Positions 26,201 through 34,827 of a DNA stretch of 64,000 nt are shown piece after piece (the first letter of the stretch is position 1; every line of letters starts with the position of its first letter). The stretch spans positions 4,925,501-4,989,500 of the forward strand of contig NZ_CP042331.1 of assembly GCF_008253865.1 (NCBI RefSeq), written 5' to 3'. Under the pieces are notes generated by a model. The model worked only from the letters and a program-made list of their open reading frames with translations, was not told the origin of the DNA and did not search any database. The position numbers and the translations under genes are program-made. The stretch comes from Bosea sp. F3-2. Its GTDB lineage: Bacteria > Pseudomonadota > Alphaproteobacteria > Rhizobiales > Beijerinckiaceae.

Positions 26201-28714
26201 CTTCCCACCGCGATGAAATTCTTGCCCGACGGCCGCATGCTGGTGGCGGAGTTGGCGGGGACGATCAAAGTCGTGCCGGCACCCTATACGCAGCCTGACC
26301 CGACGCCTTTCCTGCAATTGACGAACGTCGCTCCAATAGGCACCGAAGTCGACTATGGAATTCTGGATCTGGCGCTCGATCCGAACTTCAGCACCAACCA
26401 CTATTATTATGTCTTCTATACAGCTGCGTCGCCGCATCGTGATCGCCTGTCGCGCTTCACTGCGAATGCGTCTCTCACCGGCACGATTGCGGGAAGTGAA
26501 TTGGTCCTCTACCAGGACCCGAATGACGACGTCGACGCGCAAGACCATCGCGGCGGCGCGATCAATTTTGGTAACGATGGAAAAATCTACCTAACGACGG
26601 GTGACCACTACTACGCCCCGGGTGACTCGCAACTTCTCACCAGTCCACGCGGGAAGATTTTGCGGATCAATCCGGACGGCACCGTCCCGACTGACAATCC
26701 GTTCTATGACGGAAGCGGTCCCAATTACGACGCGATATGGGCGCTGGGACTGCGCAATCCCTACCGGGCTTACTACGACGCGCCGACAGGCCGACTACTG
26801 ATCGGCGACGTTGGCGGGAATGATTACGGCACTGCGATCGAAGAAGTTGATATAGGGGCAAGAGGCGCGAACTACGGCTGGCCGAACATCGAAGCGCCGA
26901 ACGGCAATCCCGCCTATACCGCGCCAGCTTACTACTATCCCCACAATGGACGCGATTCATCCATCACGGGCGGGTTCGTCTACCATGGCACTCAGTTTCC
27001 GAGCAGCTACCAGGGAAGCTACTTCTTCGCTGATTACACGCAGAATTGGATTCGCCGCCTGACCTTCGATGGCAACGGCAATGTCAACGGCGTCTTCAAT
27101 TTCGAGCCCGCGAATGGAGCGCTCGACGGCCCTTATGGCGACATCGTGTATTTGACTGAAGGCCCGGACGGCGCCCTCTACTATATCGATCTCGGTTTCA
27201 CCGAGTTGAACAATACATACGGTGTCAGCAAGATCCACCGCATCAGCTACATCAGTGACGACCTGCCGCCGGTCGTGTCTGCTTCTGCCACTCCAACCAC
27301 AGGACCGACGCCGCTCACCGTCAATTTCTCGAGTGCCGGCACATCGGATCCTGAAGGAAAGCCGCTTACCTATGCGTGGAATTTCGGGGACGGAACGAAT
27401 TCGAGCGCAGCCAACCCGACGCACACCTATAGTGTTGCCGGCCCCTATCAGGCCCGGCTTACTGTCTCAGACGGCGTGAACTCCACCCTTTCAGCGCCAT
27501 TGAGCATCAGCGTCGGAAATCGTCCGGTCGTAACCCTCACCACCACTCCGTCCGATGGTGCATTGTTCAGGGCGGGTGACGTCATCTCGTTCAGCGGCAC
27601 CGCGACCGACGCCGAGGACGGCACACTGCCGGCTAGCGCCTACACCTGGAATATCGACTTCCTCCACGAAGGCCATGTTCATCCGGGCGCTCCCATCACC
27701 GGTGTAACCAGCGGCACGCTCACGATCCCGACCTCTGGGCACGACTTCAGCGGCTTCACGCGATATCGCATCACACTGACAGTCACCGATACCAGCGGGC
27801 TGCAATCGGCTCAGTCCGCGACAGTCTTCCCGGACAAGGTCAATCTCACCTTTAATTCCACGCCAGGCGGGCTTCCAATTTACCTCGACGGGATCGCGCA
27901 CACCACGCCCTTCACCTACGACACACTCATTGGCTTCCAGCACGACATAGAAGCACGCAACACGACGATCGGAACGACCAACTACACCTTCGCATCCTGG
28001 TCGGATGGCGGCACTCAGGATCACGTCATCGCCGTTCCGGTTGGAGGCGCGAGCTTTTCTGCAACCTACAATGCCGTCACAGCGCCGGTGCCACTGGCCT
28101 TCGTGCAAGTGAGTGCGGCAACTCCGCAAACCAACCAGACGCAGGTCCCGGTAACCTATGCCGGTGCGCAAGTGGCTGGAGATACCAATATTCTCGTAAT
28201 CGGCTGGAACAACACGACATCCAACATCTCGTCTGTCACCGACTCTGCGGGCAACGTATATCAGCTTGCTGTCCCGACCGCGCGCGGAAGCGGGATCAGC
28301 CAGGCCATCTATTACGCGAAGAACATCAAGGCCGCCGCCGCGGGGACCAACACGGTGACCGTGACCTTCAATGCTTCCACGCAGTTTGTCGATGTCCGCG
28401 CTCTCGAATATAGCGGCCTCGATCCCGTCAACCCGTTCGATGCCGGCGCATCGGCGTCGGGCACCAGCAACTCGGCAAACAGCGGCGCGGTCAGCACGAC
28501 GGCAGCACGAGAACTTATCGTCGGCGCAGGAACAACGACGGGGGGATTCTCCGCAGCCGGCAGCGGCTTCACAACTCGTATCATCACTTCACCAGATCTC
28601 GACATTGCCGAAGACCGGTTCGTAACGACAACCGGAAGCTACAGCGCCACCGCATCGCTCTCAGGATCCGCGGCCTGGGTGATGCAAGTCGCGACGTTCA
28701 AGGCCACGGGTTAG
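23276..28714 (+). CDS. Giant multidomain surface/secreted protein with FEPRLLLAADP signature
   Basis: The 1812-residue protein has a basic N-terminus without a classic signal peptide, then FEPRLLLAADP at residues 41-51, matching the LEPR-XLL type of N-terminal sorting signature. Order by eye: LamG-like 52-265; Ig-like repeats about 275-455; FN3-like about 460-550; Ig-like 554-650; LamG-like 655-865; Ig-like 875-960; a glucose/sorbosone-dehydrogenase-like propeller about 962-1310 (GGAINFGNDGKIYLTTGD, ALGLRNPYRAY); PKD about 1330-1412 (YAWNFGDGT); and two or more beta-rich C-terminal domains. Composition is rich in Thr, Ser, Asn, Gly and Ala, poor in Cys, as in adhesins. It is probably the cargo of the upstream export genes, from which it is separated by 235 bp that may hold its own promoter. 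Confidence 0.8.
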   Translation: MSSPVGLFNRVTRRFANRRARRASSDSNHASPPAQLIFETFEPRLLLAADPLGITAGYAFDEVSGTAAADASGHGISGTLTNGPTFAAGKYGNAVALDGVNDFVNLGNPTALQFTGSMTVSAWVYVSSFPSDDAAVVSKRTSGESGYQLDITKDTGPRTIGFKLTTNSGGAMFRYGATPLQLNTWYHIAGVYNATNQTLDVYLNGTLDNGQLTGTVSNSQQNSTANVNIGRRAGNAGFEFPGRIDDVRIADHALTQAQIQTDMITPLGGTTPPPQDTAPPTVALTPPASILSKTVNLAATASDNVGVVGVKFLLDANTAIGSEDTTSPYGVSWNTTTVSNGPHTIAAQARDAAGNITTSTVATVTIDNQAPTGAVVINGGAAATNTTTATLALTATDAVTSVTQMRFSNNGTSFSTAEAFASTKTWTLSSGAGTKTVYVQFADAAGNWSTAATDTIILDTTAPTISAQTATNITGNSAQITWTSNEVATSRVEYGLTTNYGTTTTLDPTLVTAHSVALSGLASNTTYNYRVRSIDAAGNEAISANSTFKTAAASDATPPSATITAPTGSAQLSGVVTISANASDNIGVGGVTFLVDNVAIGGGEDKTAPYSVSWDTTTVANGAHTIVARARDTSNNTADSTPVTVTVSNTQIAGIAVAYSFDEGVGATANDSSGQGNTATLANGVAWVAGQHGKAASFDGVNDYITIPNSTSTNISGNALTLSMWINPQPLASGDSVVIGKFWNTTMSSPYYQYGLELGGGNRTDFYIGTSSGPRIAAAGTTLPFNQWTHLAVTFDGSQVRTYVNGTLVNTQALSASITARGNAMNIGADASTAQFQKGLLDDLRIYNRVLTQTQIQSDMTTAVGGPVAGSPQVSIDVPANGAQVSGIVNVTANATDDTGIANVQFYVDNVATSSPDTTAPYTLAWDTRAVSNGAHVLTAIATDLDGHFTTSASVSVTVANASFFQNEILATGFNLPTAMKFLPDGRMLVAELAGTIKVVPAPYTQPDPTPFLQLTNVAPIGTEVDYGILDLALDPNFSTNHYYYVFYTAASPHRDRLSRFTANASLTGTIAGSELVLYQDPNDDVDAQDHRGGAINFGNDGKIYLTTGDHYYAPGDSQLLTSPRGKILRINPDGTVPTDNPFYDGSGPNYDAIWALGLRNPYRAYYDAPTGRLLIGDVGGNDYGTAIEEVDIGARGANYGWPNIEAPNGNPAYTAPAYYYPHNGRDSSITGGFVYHGTQFPSSYQGSYFFADYTQNWIRRLTFDGNGNVNGVFNFEPANGALDGPYGDIVYLTEGPDGALYYIDLGFTELNNTYGVSKIHRISYISDDLPPVVSASATPTTGPTPLTVNFSSAGTSDPEGKPLTYAWNFGDGTNSSAANPTHTYSVAGPYQARLTVSDGVNSTLSAPLSISVGNRPVVTLTTTPSDGALFRAGDVISFSGTATDAEDGTLPASAYTWNIDFLHEGHVHPGAPITGVTSGTLTIPTSGHDFSGFTRYRITLTVTDTSGLQSAQSATVFPDKVNLTFNSTPGGLPIYLDGIAHTTPFTYDTLIGFQHDIEARNTTIGTTNYTFASWSDGGTQDHVIAVPVGGASFSATYNAVTAPVPLAFVQVSAATPQTNQTQVPVTYAGAQVAGDTNILVIGWNNTTSNISSVTDSAGNVYQLAVPTARGSGISQAIYYAKNIKAAAAGTNTVTVTFNASTQFVDVRALEYSGLDPVNPFDAGASASGTSNSANSGAVSTTAARELIVGAGTTTGGFSAAGSGFTTRIITSPDLDIAEDRFVTTTGSYSATASLSGSAAWVMQVATFKATG

Positions 28715-28715
28715 T

Positions 28716-29108
28716 TCAGTCGCATCGACATGGTCCGGTCTTTGCCCCGCGTACGTGATCAGATGGTGATGCAGTGCACGCGGCTGATTACCCAGATGCG
28801 AGGCTTCTGCCTTGAATGCGGCGTCGCCATCCGGCAGGGAGTCGGCGTCTTCGAGCTGGATCTGCTGAGGTGGCTGATCAGGCGAATAATCTCTCGTCGG
28901 CAATGCGCCGGCTGCTGACCAGCCTGTTCGATGAACTTGCTCGGGCCTTCAGATTCGACCAGAGTGATCGAGCGCATCAGCATGGCGTTCGCGGCCGCGT
29001 AGAGTGTCGCCCGAACGTCGGCGTCGCCGGCATCCGAGATCCGGCCTGGATTGTCCGTCTCGCCAGATGAGAAGCGTCGAGGCGTCAGGCCGAAATGGGC
29101 CCCGAACT
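28716..29108. mobile_element. Inverted fragments of IS110-family transposase
   Basis: On the plus strand 28716-28940 encodes, with one frame change, the middle of an IS110-type transposase (LPRVRDQMVMQCTRLITQMRG, then ECGVAIRQG and LSSAMRRLLTSLFDELA). On the minus strand about 28940-29108 encodes the later Transposase_20 part (FGLTPRRFSSGETDNPGRIS, DADVRATLYAAANAMLMRS). The two pieces point in opposite directions, so at least an inversion or two separate copies are needed. Neither is complete; the N-terminal catalytic part is missing. Confidence 0.75.
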
Positions 29109-29211
29109 CTCAAGGTACATAAAGCCTTAATGCGAGAGTTACCATTCTCCGCCACATTCAACTGACCCAGCCATCGCGCCCAGGCTCTCAATTGGACAAA
29201 AGTTCGCGCCA

Positions 29212-31185
29212 GTGAAGACGGATGCTGCAAGGCCGGCTGGCCAGTTCCTCGCGCCCGACATGCGCGAAACCATCGGCAAACGCGCCCGCCTGATGGCCTG
29301 GAGCGGCCTGGTCGCAGCCACCATCATTGCCGTGACCGCCGGATTTGCGCTCTGGCAAGGGCGCCAGACTGCAATCGACGTCTCACGGCAGCAACTCAGT
29401 ACACTCGCGGCGCTGCTCTCCGAACAGACCCACCAGACGCTCGCGACTGCAGATCTGGTGTTGCGCGGCTGGTCCGAAGCCGGCAGTGGGGCCGATATAG
29501 CCTCGCCGGACGATTTTCGCGCGAAGTTCGGCACGCGCCAGCATTTCGATGCCTTGATAGAGCGCTCCCGCGCTATCCCACAGATCGCAGCGGTGACGAT
29601 CGCTGACATCCAAGGTGAAGTCGTCAACTCGACACGGTCCTTCCCCCCGCCTCCGGTCAGCCTGAAAGCCAGAGAATCCTTCCGGGCCCGTATGGCCGAT
29701 CCTGCGCTTGGGCTGCATTTGGCCGCGCCTGCCCCCGGCCCAAGCGCAGCAGGAAGGACGATGGCCCTGTCCCGCAAGATCAAGAACAGGAGCGGGGCCG
29801 TGGTCGGCCTCGCCATGGTCGAAATCGAGACGGGCTTCTTGAGTGCCTTCTACGACAAGGCGCGGGCCGATGCGCTCGTGCATGTCGCGCTGTTTCGCCG
29901 CGATGGCGTTTTGCTTGCCAGCCTGCCGAATAATGACGACGCTGGCGCCCGCTCCCTCGCCGGCCGTTCCGCCCTGTTCCGCGACCTGCCGGAGGCGGCC
30001 GAACCCGTCGGCGCCATGTTCGTCGGGACCCACATCGCCGGCCCTCAAGACAGTGAGGAGGGGCTGATCTCAGCGCAGGCTGTTCGCGATTACCCCCTCC
30101 AGATCAGTATCGCGGCGCCCGGAGAGTTGGTCTTTCATTATTGGAGGAAACGCGCGCTGCTCCTCGGCGGCATCGTCTCCTTCTTCGTCTTCCTGATCAG
30201 CCTCCTGACCTTCTGGATCGCCAAGCTGTTGCGGCAGCACGGCGTCATGCTTTCCGAACTTGCGGCTTCCGAAAAGACGGCCTCCGATCAAATGCAGGAA
30301 CTGCAGATCCGCGATGCGCGCGAGGCGCTGCTGCGGCGCGACGCCGCCATGAAATCCCGCGTGACGGCCTTCGACGCGCAATTGCGCAGCTCGCTCGACC
30401 GGCTCGGCCAGATGATCGAACGTGTGGCGAGCCTGTCGGAGAGCATGATGGCGGCGGCCCGGCACGCGCGCGAAGGCAGCGAGCGGGCCGAGGTCGCCTC
30501 CGGCCGCGCCGCCGACCATGTCGCCAGCGCGGCTGCGGATGCCGAGAGTATTTCCAGCGCCGGACACGAGATCGCGGCACGCGTGGCGGCCTCGGTCAGC
30601 GCCGCCGCCGACGTGATTGCGGAAGCCGACCGCACCGACCTCGCCATTACGCAACTGGCGGAAGCTACGAACCAGATCGACAACGTTTCGGCGCTGATCA
30701 GCGAGATCGCCAGCCAAACCAATCTGTTGGCGCTCAACGCCACGATCGAAGCGGCCCGCGCCGGCCAGGCCGGCCGCGGCTTTTCGGTCGTCGCCTCCGA
30801 GGTCAAGTCGCTGTCCGCGCAGACGAGCGGCGCGACCAGCGAGATCGGCCGCCAGATCGAGGCGATCCAACTGGCGAGCCAGCGCTGCATCGAGGCACTC
30901 CACAGCATCCGGGGCCGGATGCTGGACACGCAGACGATCGGCCAGGGCGCCTCCGACGGGATAGCCAGGCAGAGCCGCTCGACCGCCCAGATCGCGGTTA
31001 CCATCCGGGCGGCGGCACACGATGCGCAGGGTGTCCTGTCCAGCGCCAGGGCCGTGCGCCAGGCGGCCAACTTGTCAAACACCAGCGCAATCGACGTGAT
31101 GGAATTGGCTCGCGACCTCGACGGCGAAGCACGAAGGATCAGAAGTAAGGTCAGCGAGTTCTTCGGGACACTCGACGCGGCTTAA
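29212..31185 (+). CDS. Methyl-accepting chemotaxis protein
   Basis: The 657-residue receptor has a first membrane helix at about residues 27-48, a periplasmic sensor region of roughly 260 residues that looks like a double-Cache domain, a second helix at about 308-333 and a long coiled-coil cytoplasmic part. The signalling tip is clear at about 497-535: SEIASQTNLLALNATIEAA followed by RAGQAGRGFSVVASEV. No obvious HAMP domain separates the second helix from the signalling part. The start is GTG 29212; ATG 29260 is an alternative, and neither has a strong ribosome-binding site. It is a single gene without che genes nearby. The ligand is unknown. Confidence 0.85.
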   Translation: MKTDAARPAGQFLAPDMRETIGKRARLMAWSGLVAATIIAVTAGFALWQGRQTAIDVSRQQLSTLAALLSEQTHQTLATADLVLRGWSEAGSGADIASPDDFRAKFGTRQHFDALIERSRAIPQIAAVTIADIQGEVVNSTRSFPPPPVSLKARESFRARMADPALGLHLAAPAPGPSAAGRTMALSRKIKNRSGAVVGLAMVEIETGFLSAFYDKARADALVHVALFRRDGVLLASLPNNDDAGARSLAGRSALFRDLPEAAEPVGAMFVGTHIAGPQDSEEGLISAQAVRDYPLQISIAAPGELVFHYWRKRALLLGGIVSFFVFLISLLTFWIAKLLRQHGVMLSELAASEKTASDQMQELQIRDAREALLRRDAAMKSRVTAFDAQLRSSLDRLGQMIERVASLSESMMAAARHAREGSERAEVASGRAADHVASAAADAESISSAGHEIAARVAASVSAAADVIAEADRTDLAITQLAEATNQIDNVSALISEIASQTNLLALNATIEAARAGQAGRGFSVVASEVKSLSAQTSGATSEIGRQIEAIQLASQRCIEALHSIRGRMLDTQTIGQGASDGIARQSRSTAQIAVTIRAAAHDAQGVLSSARAVRQAANLSNTSAIDVMELARDLDGEARRIRSKVSEFFGTLDAA

Positions 31186-31417
31186 CCGTGATCCACCCTT
31201 ACTGAACTGACGACCCCAACTCATGTCTTGAGACAGGCAGGAGGATCGTAATGAGGTGGAGCACGTAGCGATGTTCACAACACGAACGCGCACCGACTGG
31301 CGCTCGCTCAAGGCTGGCGCCGGGCCAGTTGATCACGCGGCGCGCCGAACTGGCCAGAGATCGTCGATTGCAGGCCGGTGCGGGATGTTATCCCGCTCCG
31401 GCTAAGTCTCATCGCTT

Positions 31418-32431
31418 CTAGCTACCGGAGCCAACGCAGCTCGCGACATTCTGCGGCGTGCAGACGTCGAGACCAGTATAGGTGGGATCCTTGGGAGCGG
31501 GCTTGCCGTCCTTCATGTCCTTCAGGAACAGCATGGTCTTGTATCCCATCTCGAAGGGGCGCTGACCAACTTGCCCCTTGGACAGTCCTGCCTTCAGAAG
31601 GTCCATCTGGACGGGCAGGGTGTCTGCGACAACGAGTGCAAGCGAGCCGTCATCGATGCGGGCCTTATACTTTTCTGCGACCTTACGATACGCTTGAGGG
31701 ATGAACTGCGGGAAGCCGCCGGTCGGCACGAAGGCATCGAGCTTGGGGTTCTTGCCGAGCGTATCTTCCATCTGCTGCACCGACAGCGGGAAATCGTCAT
31801 TGGTATAGAGTGGGCAACCCGCGACCTCGGTCCAGCCATGCTGGCCGGAGAGCCTTGTCCCAGGAGCGGAGGCGGATTTCGTGCCAGAAAGCGTATCGCG
31901 AATCCCTTGCATGCGCTCGTTATGGTTTGCAGCAGCCGCCCCGCCCGACTGGATGCAGATCGTGCCGCCCTTCGGTTTGATCTGCTGGACGATCTTTGCG
32001 AGGTTGACGCCAATGTCATAGTTATACGTGCCCACATAGGCGGCGCGCAGAGCTTTGTCCTTCTCAAGCAGGTCAGAATCCCAGGTTAGAACCGGGATTC
32101 CTGCTCTTTTTGCACCCTCGAGTGCTTTGCCCATCGCTGCTGCATTTGACGGAGAGACGGCGATGCCATCGACCTTCTTGGCAATCAGATCGTTGACGAC
32201 CTGGACTTGTTCATCGCCGCCGCCATGCTCGCCGGGGCCGATGTAAACACACTCGATCGCGCCATTGAGTTCTTTCTCGGCTTTCTTGCAGCCATCGCGG
32301 GCTTGATCGAAGAAGGGATTGTTCATGTTCTTGGGAACCAGGGCGAAGGTGTATTTCTTGCCCTGAGCCTGGGCCTCGCCCCCCACAGCGAGCAGTGCGA
32401 GCGCGGCGACACCTAAAGTCAGCGTTTTCAT
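31418..32431 (-). CDS. Sugar-type ABC transporter substrate-binding protein
   Basis: The 337-residue protein begins with a signal peptide (LTLGVAALALLAVGGEAQAQ) after a strong AGGAGG-type ribosome-binding site, which fixes the start at ATG 32431. The mature protein is a periplasmic-binding-protein type 1 fold: FALVPKNMNNPFFDQARDGC, DGIAVSPSNAAAMGKAL, IPVLTWDSD and YVGTYNYDIG. This pattern is typical of ribose/fructose/rhamnose-type importers. It is the last gene of a three-gene operon with the ATPase first. Hairpins lie past the stop, including GCGGGAT/ATCCCGC at 31380-31396, but no T-run follows. The substrate cannot be named. Confidence 0.88.
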   Translation of the reverse strand: MKTLTLGVAALALLAVGGEAQAQGKKYTFALVPKNMNNPFFDQARDGCKKAEKELNGAIECVYIGPGEHGGGDEQVQVVNDLIAKKVDGIAVSPSNAAAMGKALEGAKRAGIPVLTWDSDLLEKDKALRAAYVGTYNYDIGVNLAKIVQQIKPKGGTICIQSGGAAAANHNERMQGIRDTLSGTKSASAPGTRLSGQHGWTEVAGCPLYTNDDFPLSVQQMEDTLGKNPKLDAFVPTGGFPQFIPQAYRKVAEKYKARIDDGSLALVVADTLPVQMDLLKAGLSKGQVGQRPFEMGYKTMLFLKDMKDGKPAPKDPTYTGLDVCTPQNVASCVGSGS

Positions 32432-32470
32432 GAGCGTCTCCTCCTGGTGGTTATTGTTGTCCGGCATTCA

Positions 32471-33496
32471 TCATGCCGAACGCTTGCCGCGGATCCGCTG
32501 CAGCAGAACCGCCAACACGATGAACAGGCCGACGAAGGCGCCCTGCCAGTTGGCGTCGACCCCGGCCATGAGAAGGGAATTGCGGATCACCTCGATGAGC
32601 GCAGCTCCAATCACGGCGCCGTACGCTCCGCCTTGGCCACCCATCAGATCCGCGCCGCCGATCACGGTCGAAGCGATCACTCGCAATTCGTAACCCTGTC
32701 CGAGTGCATTGATGGCGGAACCTTGCCACCCGACGATGAGAACGGAGCTCAGCGCGGCCGTCAGGCCCGAGACGATGTAGGCCTGCAGCTTGATGCGCCG
32801 GACCGGCACGCCGGTCAGGCGGGCAGCGTTCTCATTGCTTCCGATAGCGTAGAGATAATTGCCCCAGCTGGTGAAGTTGAGGATGATGCTGAACATGATG
32901 GCCAGGACGAGCAGCACCCAGACCGGGTTGGCAATGCCGAAGATTGAACCGCCACCGATCGCGTTGAAGGTGTCTCCCCAAGGGCCGAATTCATAGATCA
33001 TCTTGTTTTCGGAGAGGACGATGGCAAGCGATCGGGCGCCGGACAGCATGCCAAGCGTGACAACGAAGGCCGGAAGGCCGACATAGGAAATCAGAACGCC
33101 ATTCACGACCCCGACAACCACACCAGAGAGAAGACCGGCGAGGACTGCGAGCAGCCAATGGCCTTCGGCCTGGAGGACGAGGCCGCACACGACGCCGGCG
33201 AGCCCCATGATGGACCCAACCGACAAATCGATGCCGCCAGTGAGGATGACGGCTGTCATGCCGATGGCCATGATGCCGATGAAGGCGAAATTCCGCGTGA
33301 TGTTGAAGAAGTTATCGGCGGAGGCAAACGCCTCCGGTTGATACCAGGTCATCACGAGGACCATGGCGATGAGAGCGATTGTCACCCAGAAGGGCTGGCT
33401 CGAGAGCAGTTTCTGCCCGAGACTCCGCTCTTTGAGGCCCGTGACGTCCTCGATGGCGACACTGCTCGGAATCGGGCGGATCGTAGCGCTCGACAT
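32471..33496 (-). CDS. Sugar-type ABC transporter permease
   Basis: The 341-residue protein is hydrophobic with about ten membrane helices and the family mark ILTGGIDLSVGSIMGL, typical of ribose-type (BPD_transp_2) permeases. A second conserved region reads VIGGADLMGGQGGAYGAVIGA. ATG 33496 follows an AAGGAG ribosome-binding site at a good distance. It lies between the ATPase and the binding-protein genes and should form the transmembrane dimer of the importer. Confidence 0.88.
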   Translation of the reverse strand: MSSATIRPIPSSVAIEDVTGLKERSLGQKLLSSQPFWVTIALIAMVLVMTWYQPEAFASADNFFNITRNFAFIGIMAIGMTAVILTGGIDLSVGSIMGLAGVVCGLVLQAEGHWLLAVLAGLLSGVVVGVVNGVLISYVGLPAFVVTLGMLSGARSLAIVLSENKMIYEFGPWGDTFNAIGGGSIFGIANPVWVLLVLAIMFSIILNFTSWGNYLYAIGSNENAARLTGVPVRRIKLQAYIVSGLTAALSSVLIVGWQGSAINALGQGYELRVIASTVIGGADLMGGQGGAYGAVIGAALIEVIRNSLLMAGVDANWQGAFVGLFIVLAVLLQRIRGKRSA

Positions 33497-33516
33497 GGGG
33501 GGCTCCTTGCGCAGCA

Positions 33517-34257
33517 TCAGGCGGCCTGGATGGCGCCGGTGATCAGTCCCGTCACCTCTTCAGGAGAACTCGACGCAATCGCCTTGTCGGCGACCTTGCG
33601 TCCTCGTCTCATCACGACCACCCGGTCGCAGACCGCGAACACGTCCGGCATGCGGTGACTGATGAGGACAACCGCGATACCGCGATCCTTGAGCCGGTGG
33701 ATCAGATCCAGCACCTCGGCGACCTGCCGAACGCTGATGGCCGCCGTCGGCTCGTCCATGAGCACCATCTTCGCATTGGCAAGGCGTGTCCGCGCAATCG
33801 CCACAGCCTGGCGCTGGCCGCCGGACATCAGTTTCACGAGATCGCGGGGCCGGGTTTCCGACTTGAGTTCCTTGAACAGCTCGGCCGCACGGGCGTACAT
33901 CGCCGAGTAGTCAAGGATCTTCAGCGGACCGATGCGGCGCTTCAGTTCACGCCCGAGGAACACATTGGCGGCCGCGGTCAGATTGTCGCACAGCGCGAGA
34001 TCCTGATAGACAACCTCGATACCTTCAGTGCGAGCATCAACCGGCCTGCGAAAATGCTTGACCTTGCCGTCAAGGCGAAGTTCTCCCTCGGACGGAAGAA
34101 AATTGCCGGCGACAATCTTCACCAGCGTCGATTTGCCCGCACCATTGTCGCCCATCAGACCGACGACTTCACCTGCATTGATCGCCAGATCGATGCCCTT
34201 GAGTGCCTCGATCGCACCGAAGTGCTTTGAGATTCCTTGAAGCTCCAGCAACGGCAT
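33517..34257 (-). CDS. Sugar-type ABC transporter ATP-binding protein (single domain)
   Basis: The 246-residue protein has GDNGAGKST (Walker A), LMSGGQRQAVAIAR (signature), VLMDEPTAA (Walker B) and a switch His in LISHRM. Many carbohydrate importers of this class use a double ATPase of about 500 residues; this one has a single domain, as in the FrcA type of rhizobia. The signature starts MSGGQRQ, normal for the class. GGGAGG lies about 8 bp before ATG 34257. It is the first gene of the operon; no regulator or sugar kinase lies beside it. Confidence 0.88.
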   Translation of the reverse strand: MPLLELQGISKHFGAIEALKGIDLAINAGEVVGLMGDNGAGKSTLVKIVAGNFLPSEGELRLDGKVKHFRRPVDARTEGIEVVYQDLALCDNLTAAANVFLGRELKRRIGPLKILDYSAMYARAAELFKELKSETRPRDLVKLMSGGQRQAVAIARTRLANAKMVLMDEPTAAISVRQVAEVLDLIHRLKDRGIAVVLISHRMPDVFAVCDRVVVMRRGRKVADKAIASSSPEEVTGLITGAIQAA

Positions 34258-34420
34258 AGGTCGATTTCCTCCCTGTTTCGAGGTGCGATCCAGCGTTGGG
34301 TACTAGATTTTATAACGATTACTTTTATCTTTCTTGCTGGTCGGGCTCATAGTAAATACAATAACATAATTATATCATAGACGTAAGAATACGTTGCCAA
34401 TCAGCGGATAATGCGTTTCC
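34258..34420 (-). promoter_or_regulatory. AT-rich promoter region of the ABC operon
   Basis: Between 34300 and 34390 the DNA is strongly AT-rich, just upstream of the ATPase start. An imperfect palindrome centred in 34307-34326 (AATCGTTATAAAA read on the minus strand) could be a LacI-type or similar operator. The evidence is composition and position only. Confidence 0.35.
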
Positions 34421-34827
34421 GTAATGGCTGATCTCGAAATCGGACGGAATTTTGTGATCTGTTGCCAATCGGGCGGCGCCGAATATTCGAGAAGGGCAAA
34501 TATCGGCACGCGCCGCAATGATAGCGCAGATACCCGCCTGAGCCTCTACTGCCATGAGCGCGCGAACGAGGGCGACTGCTGTGCCTCATGCGCTTTTCCT
34601 CGAAACTTGCCCTCGGCGGAAGGCTTCGAACGAAATCTTACGCTCAACAGACGGCTTCGTCATTCACAAGTAGGCTTCTACTCAATCTTTGGCTAATCCT
34701 CGCGGAGGCTGCCCGGGGCTCAGAAATTTCGCTGACGCGGACCTTCGGTTCCCCGAGCAGCCTCCGCGAGGATCAGCTTCTCAAGCGTCAGGTCGAGACG
34801 GCCTTGCGGGGCAGGCCACATCATATC
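34421..34827. other. Intergenic stretch containing one long inverted repeat
   Basis: There is no convincing gene. The stretch holds a 23-bp inverted repeat with one mismatch (34696-34718 and 34751-34773) around a 32-base centre. It ends at the stop of the PRC-barrel gene, so the repeat could fold in the 3' end of that transcript or be the remains of a small mobile repeat. Confidence 0.5.

Noticed and set aside
25622..26548. 308-codon minus-strand frame inside the giant-protein gene
   Set aside because: Arg-rich shadow typical of the antisense of high-GC coding DNA.
31380..31396. Hairpin after the ABC operon as a rho-independent terminator
   Set aside because: The stem is perfect over 7 bp, but no T-run follows on the minus strand.
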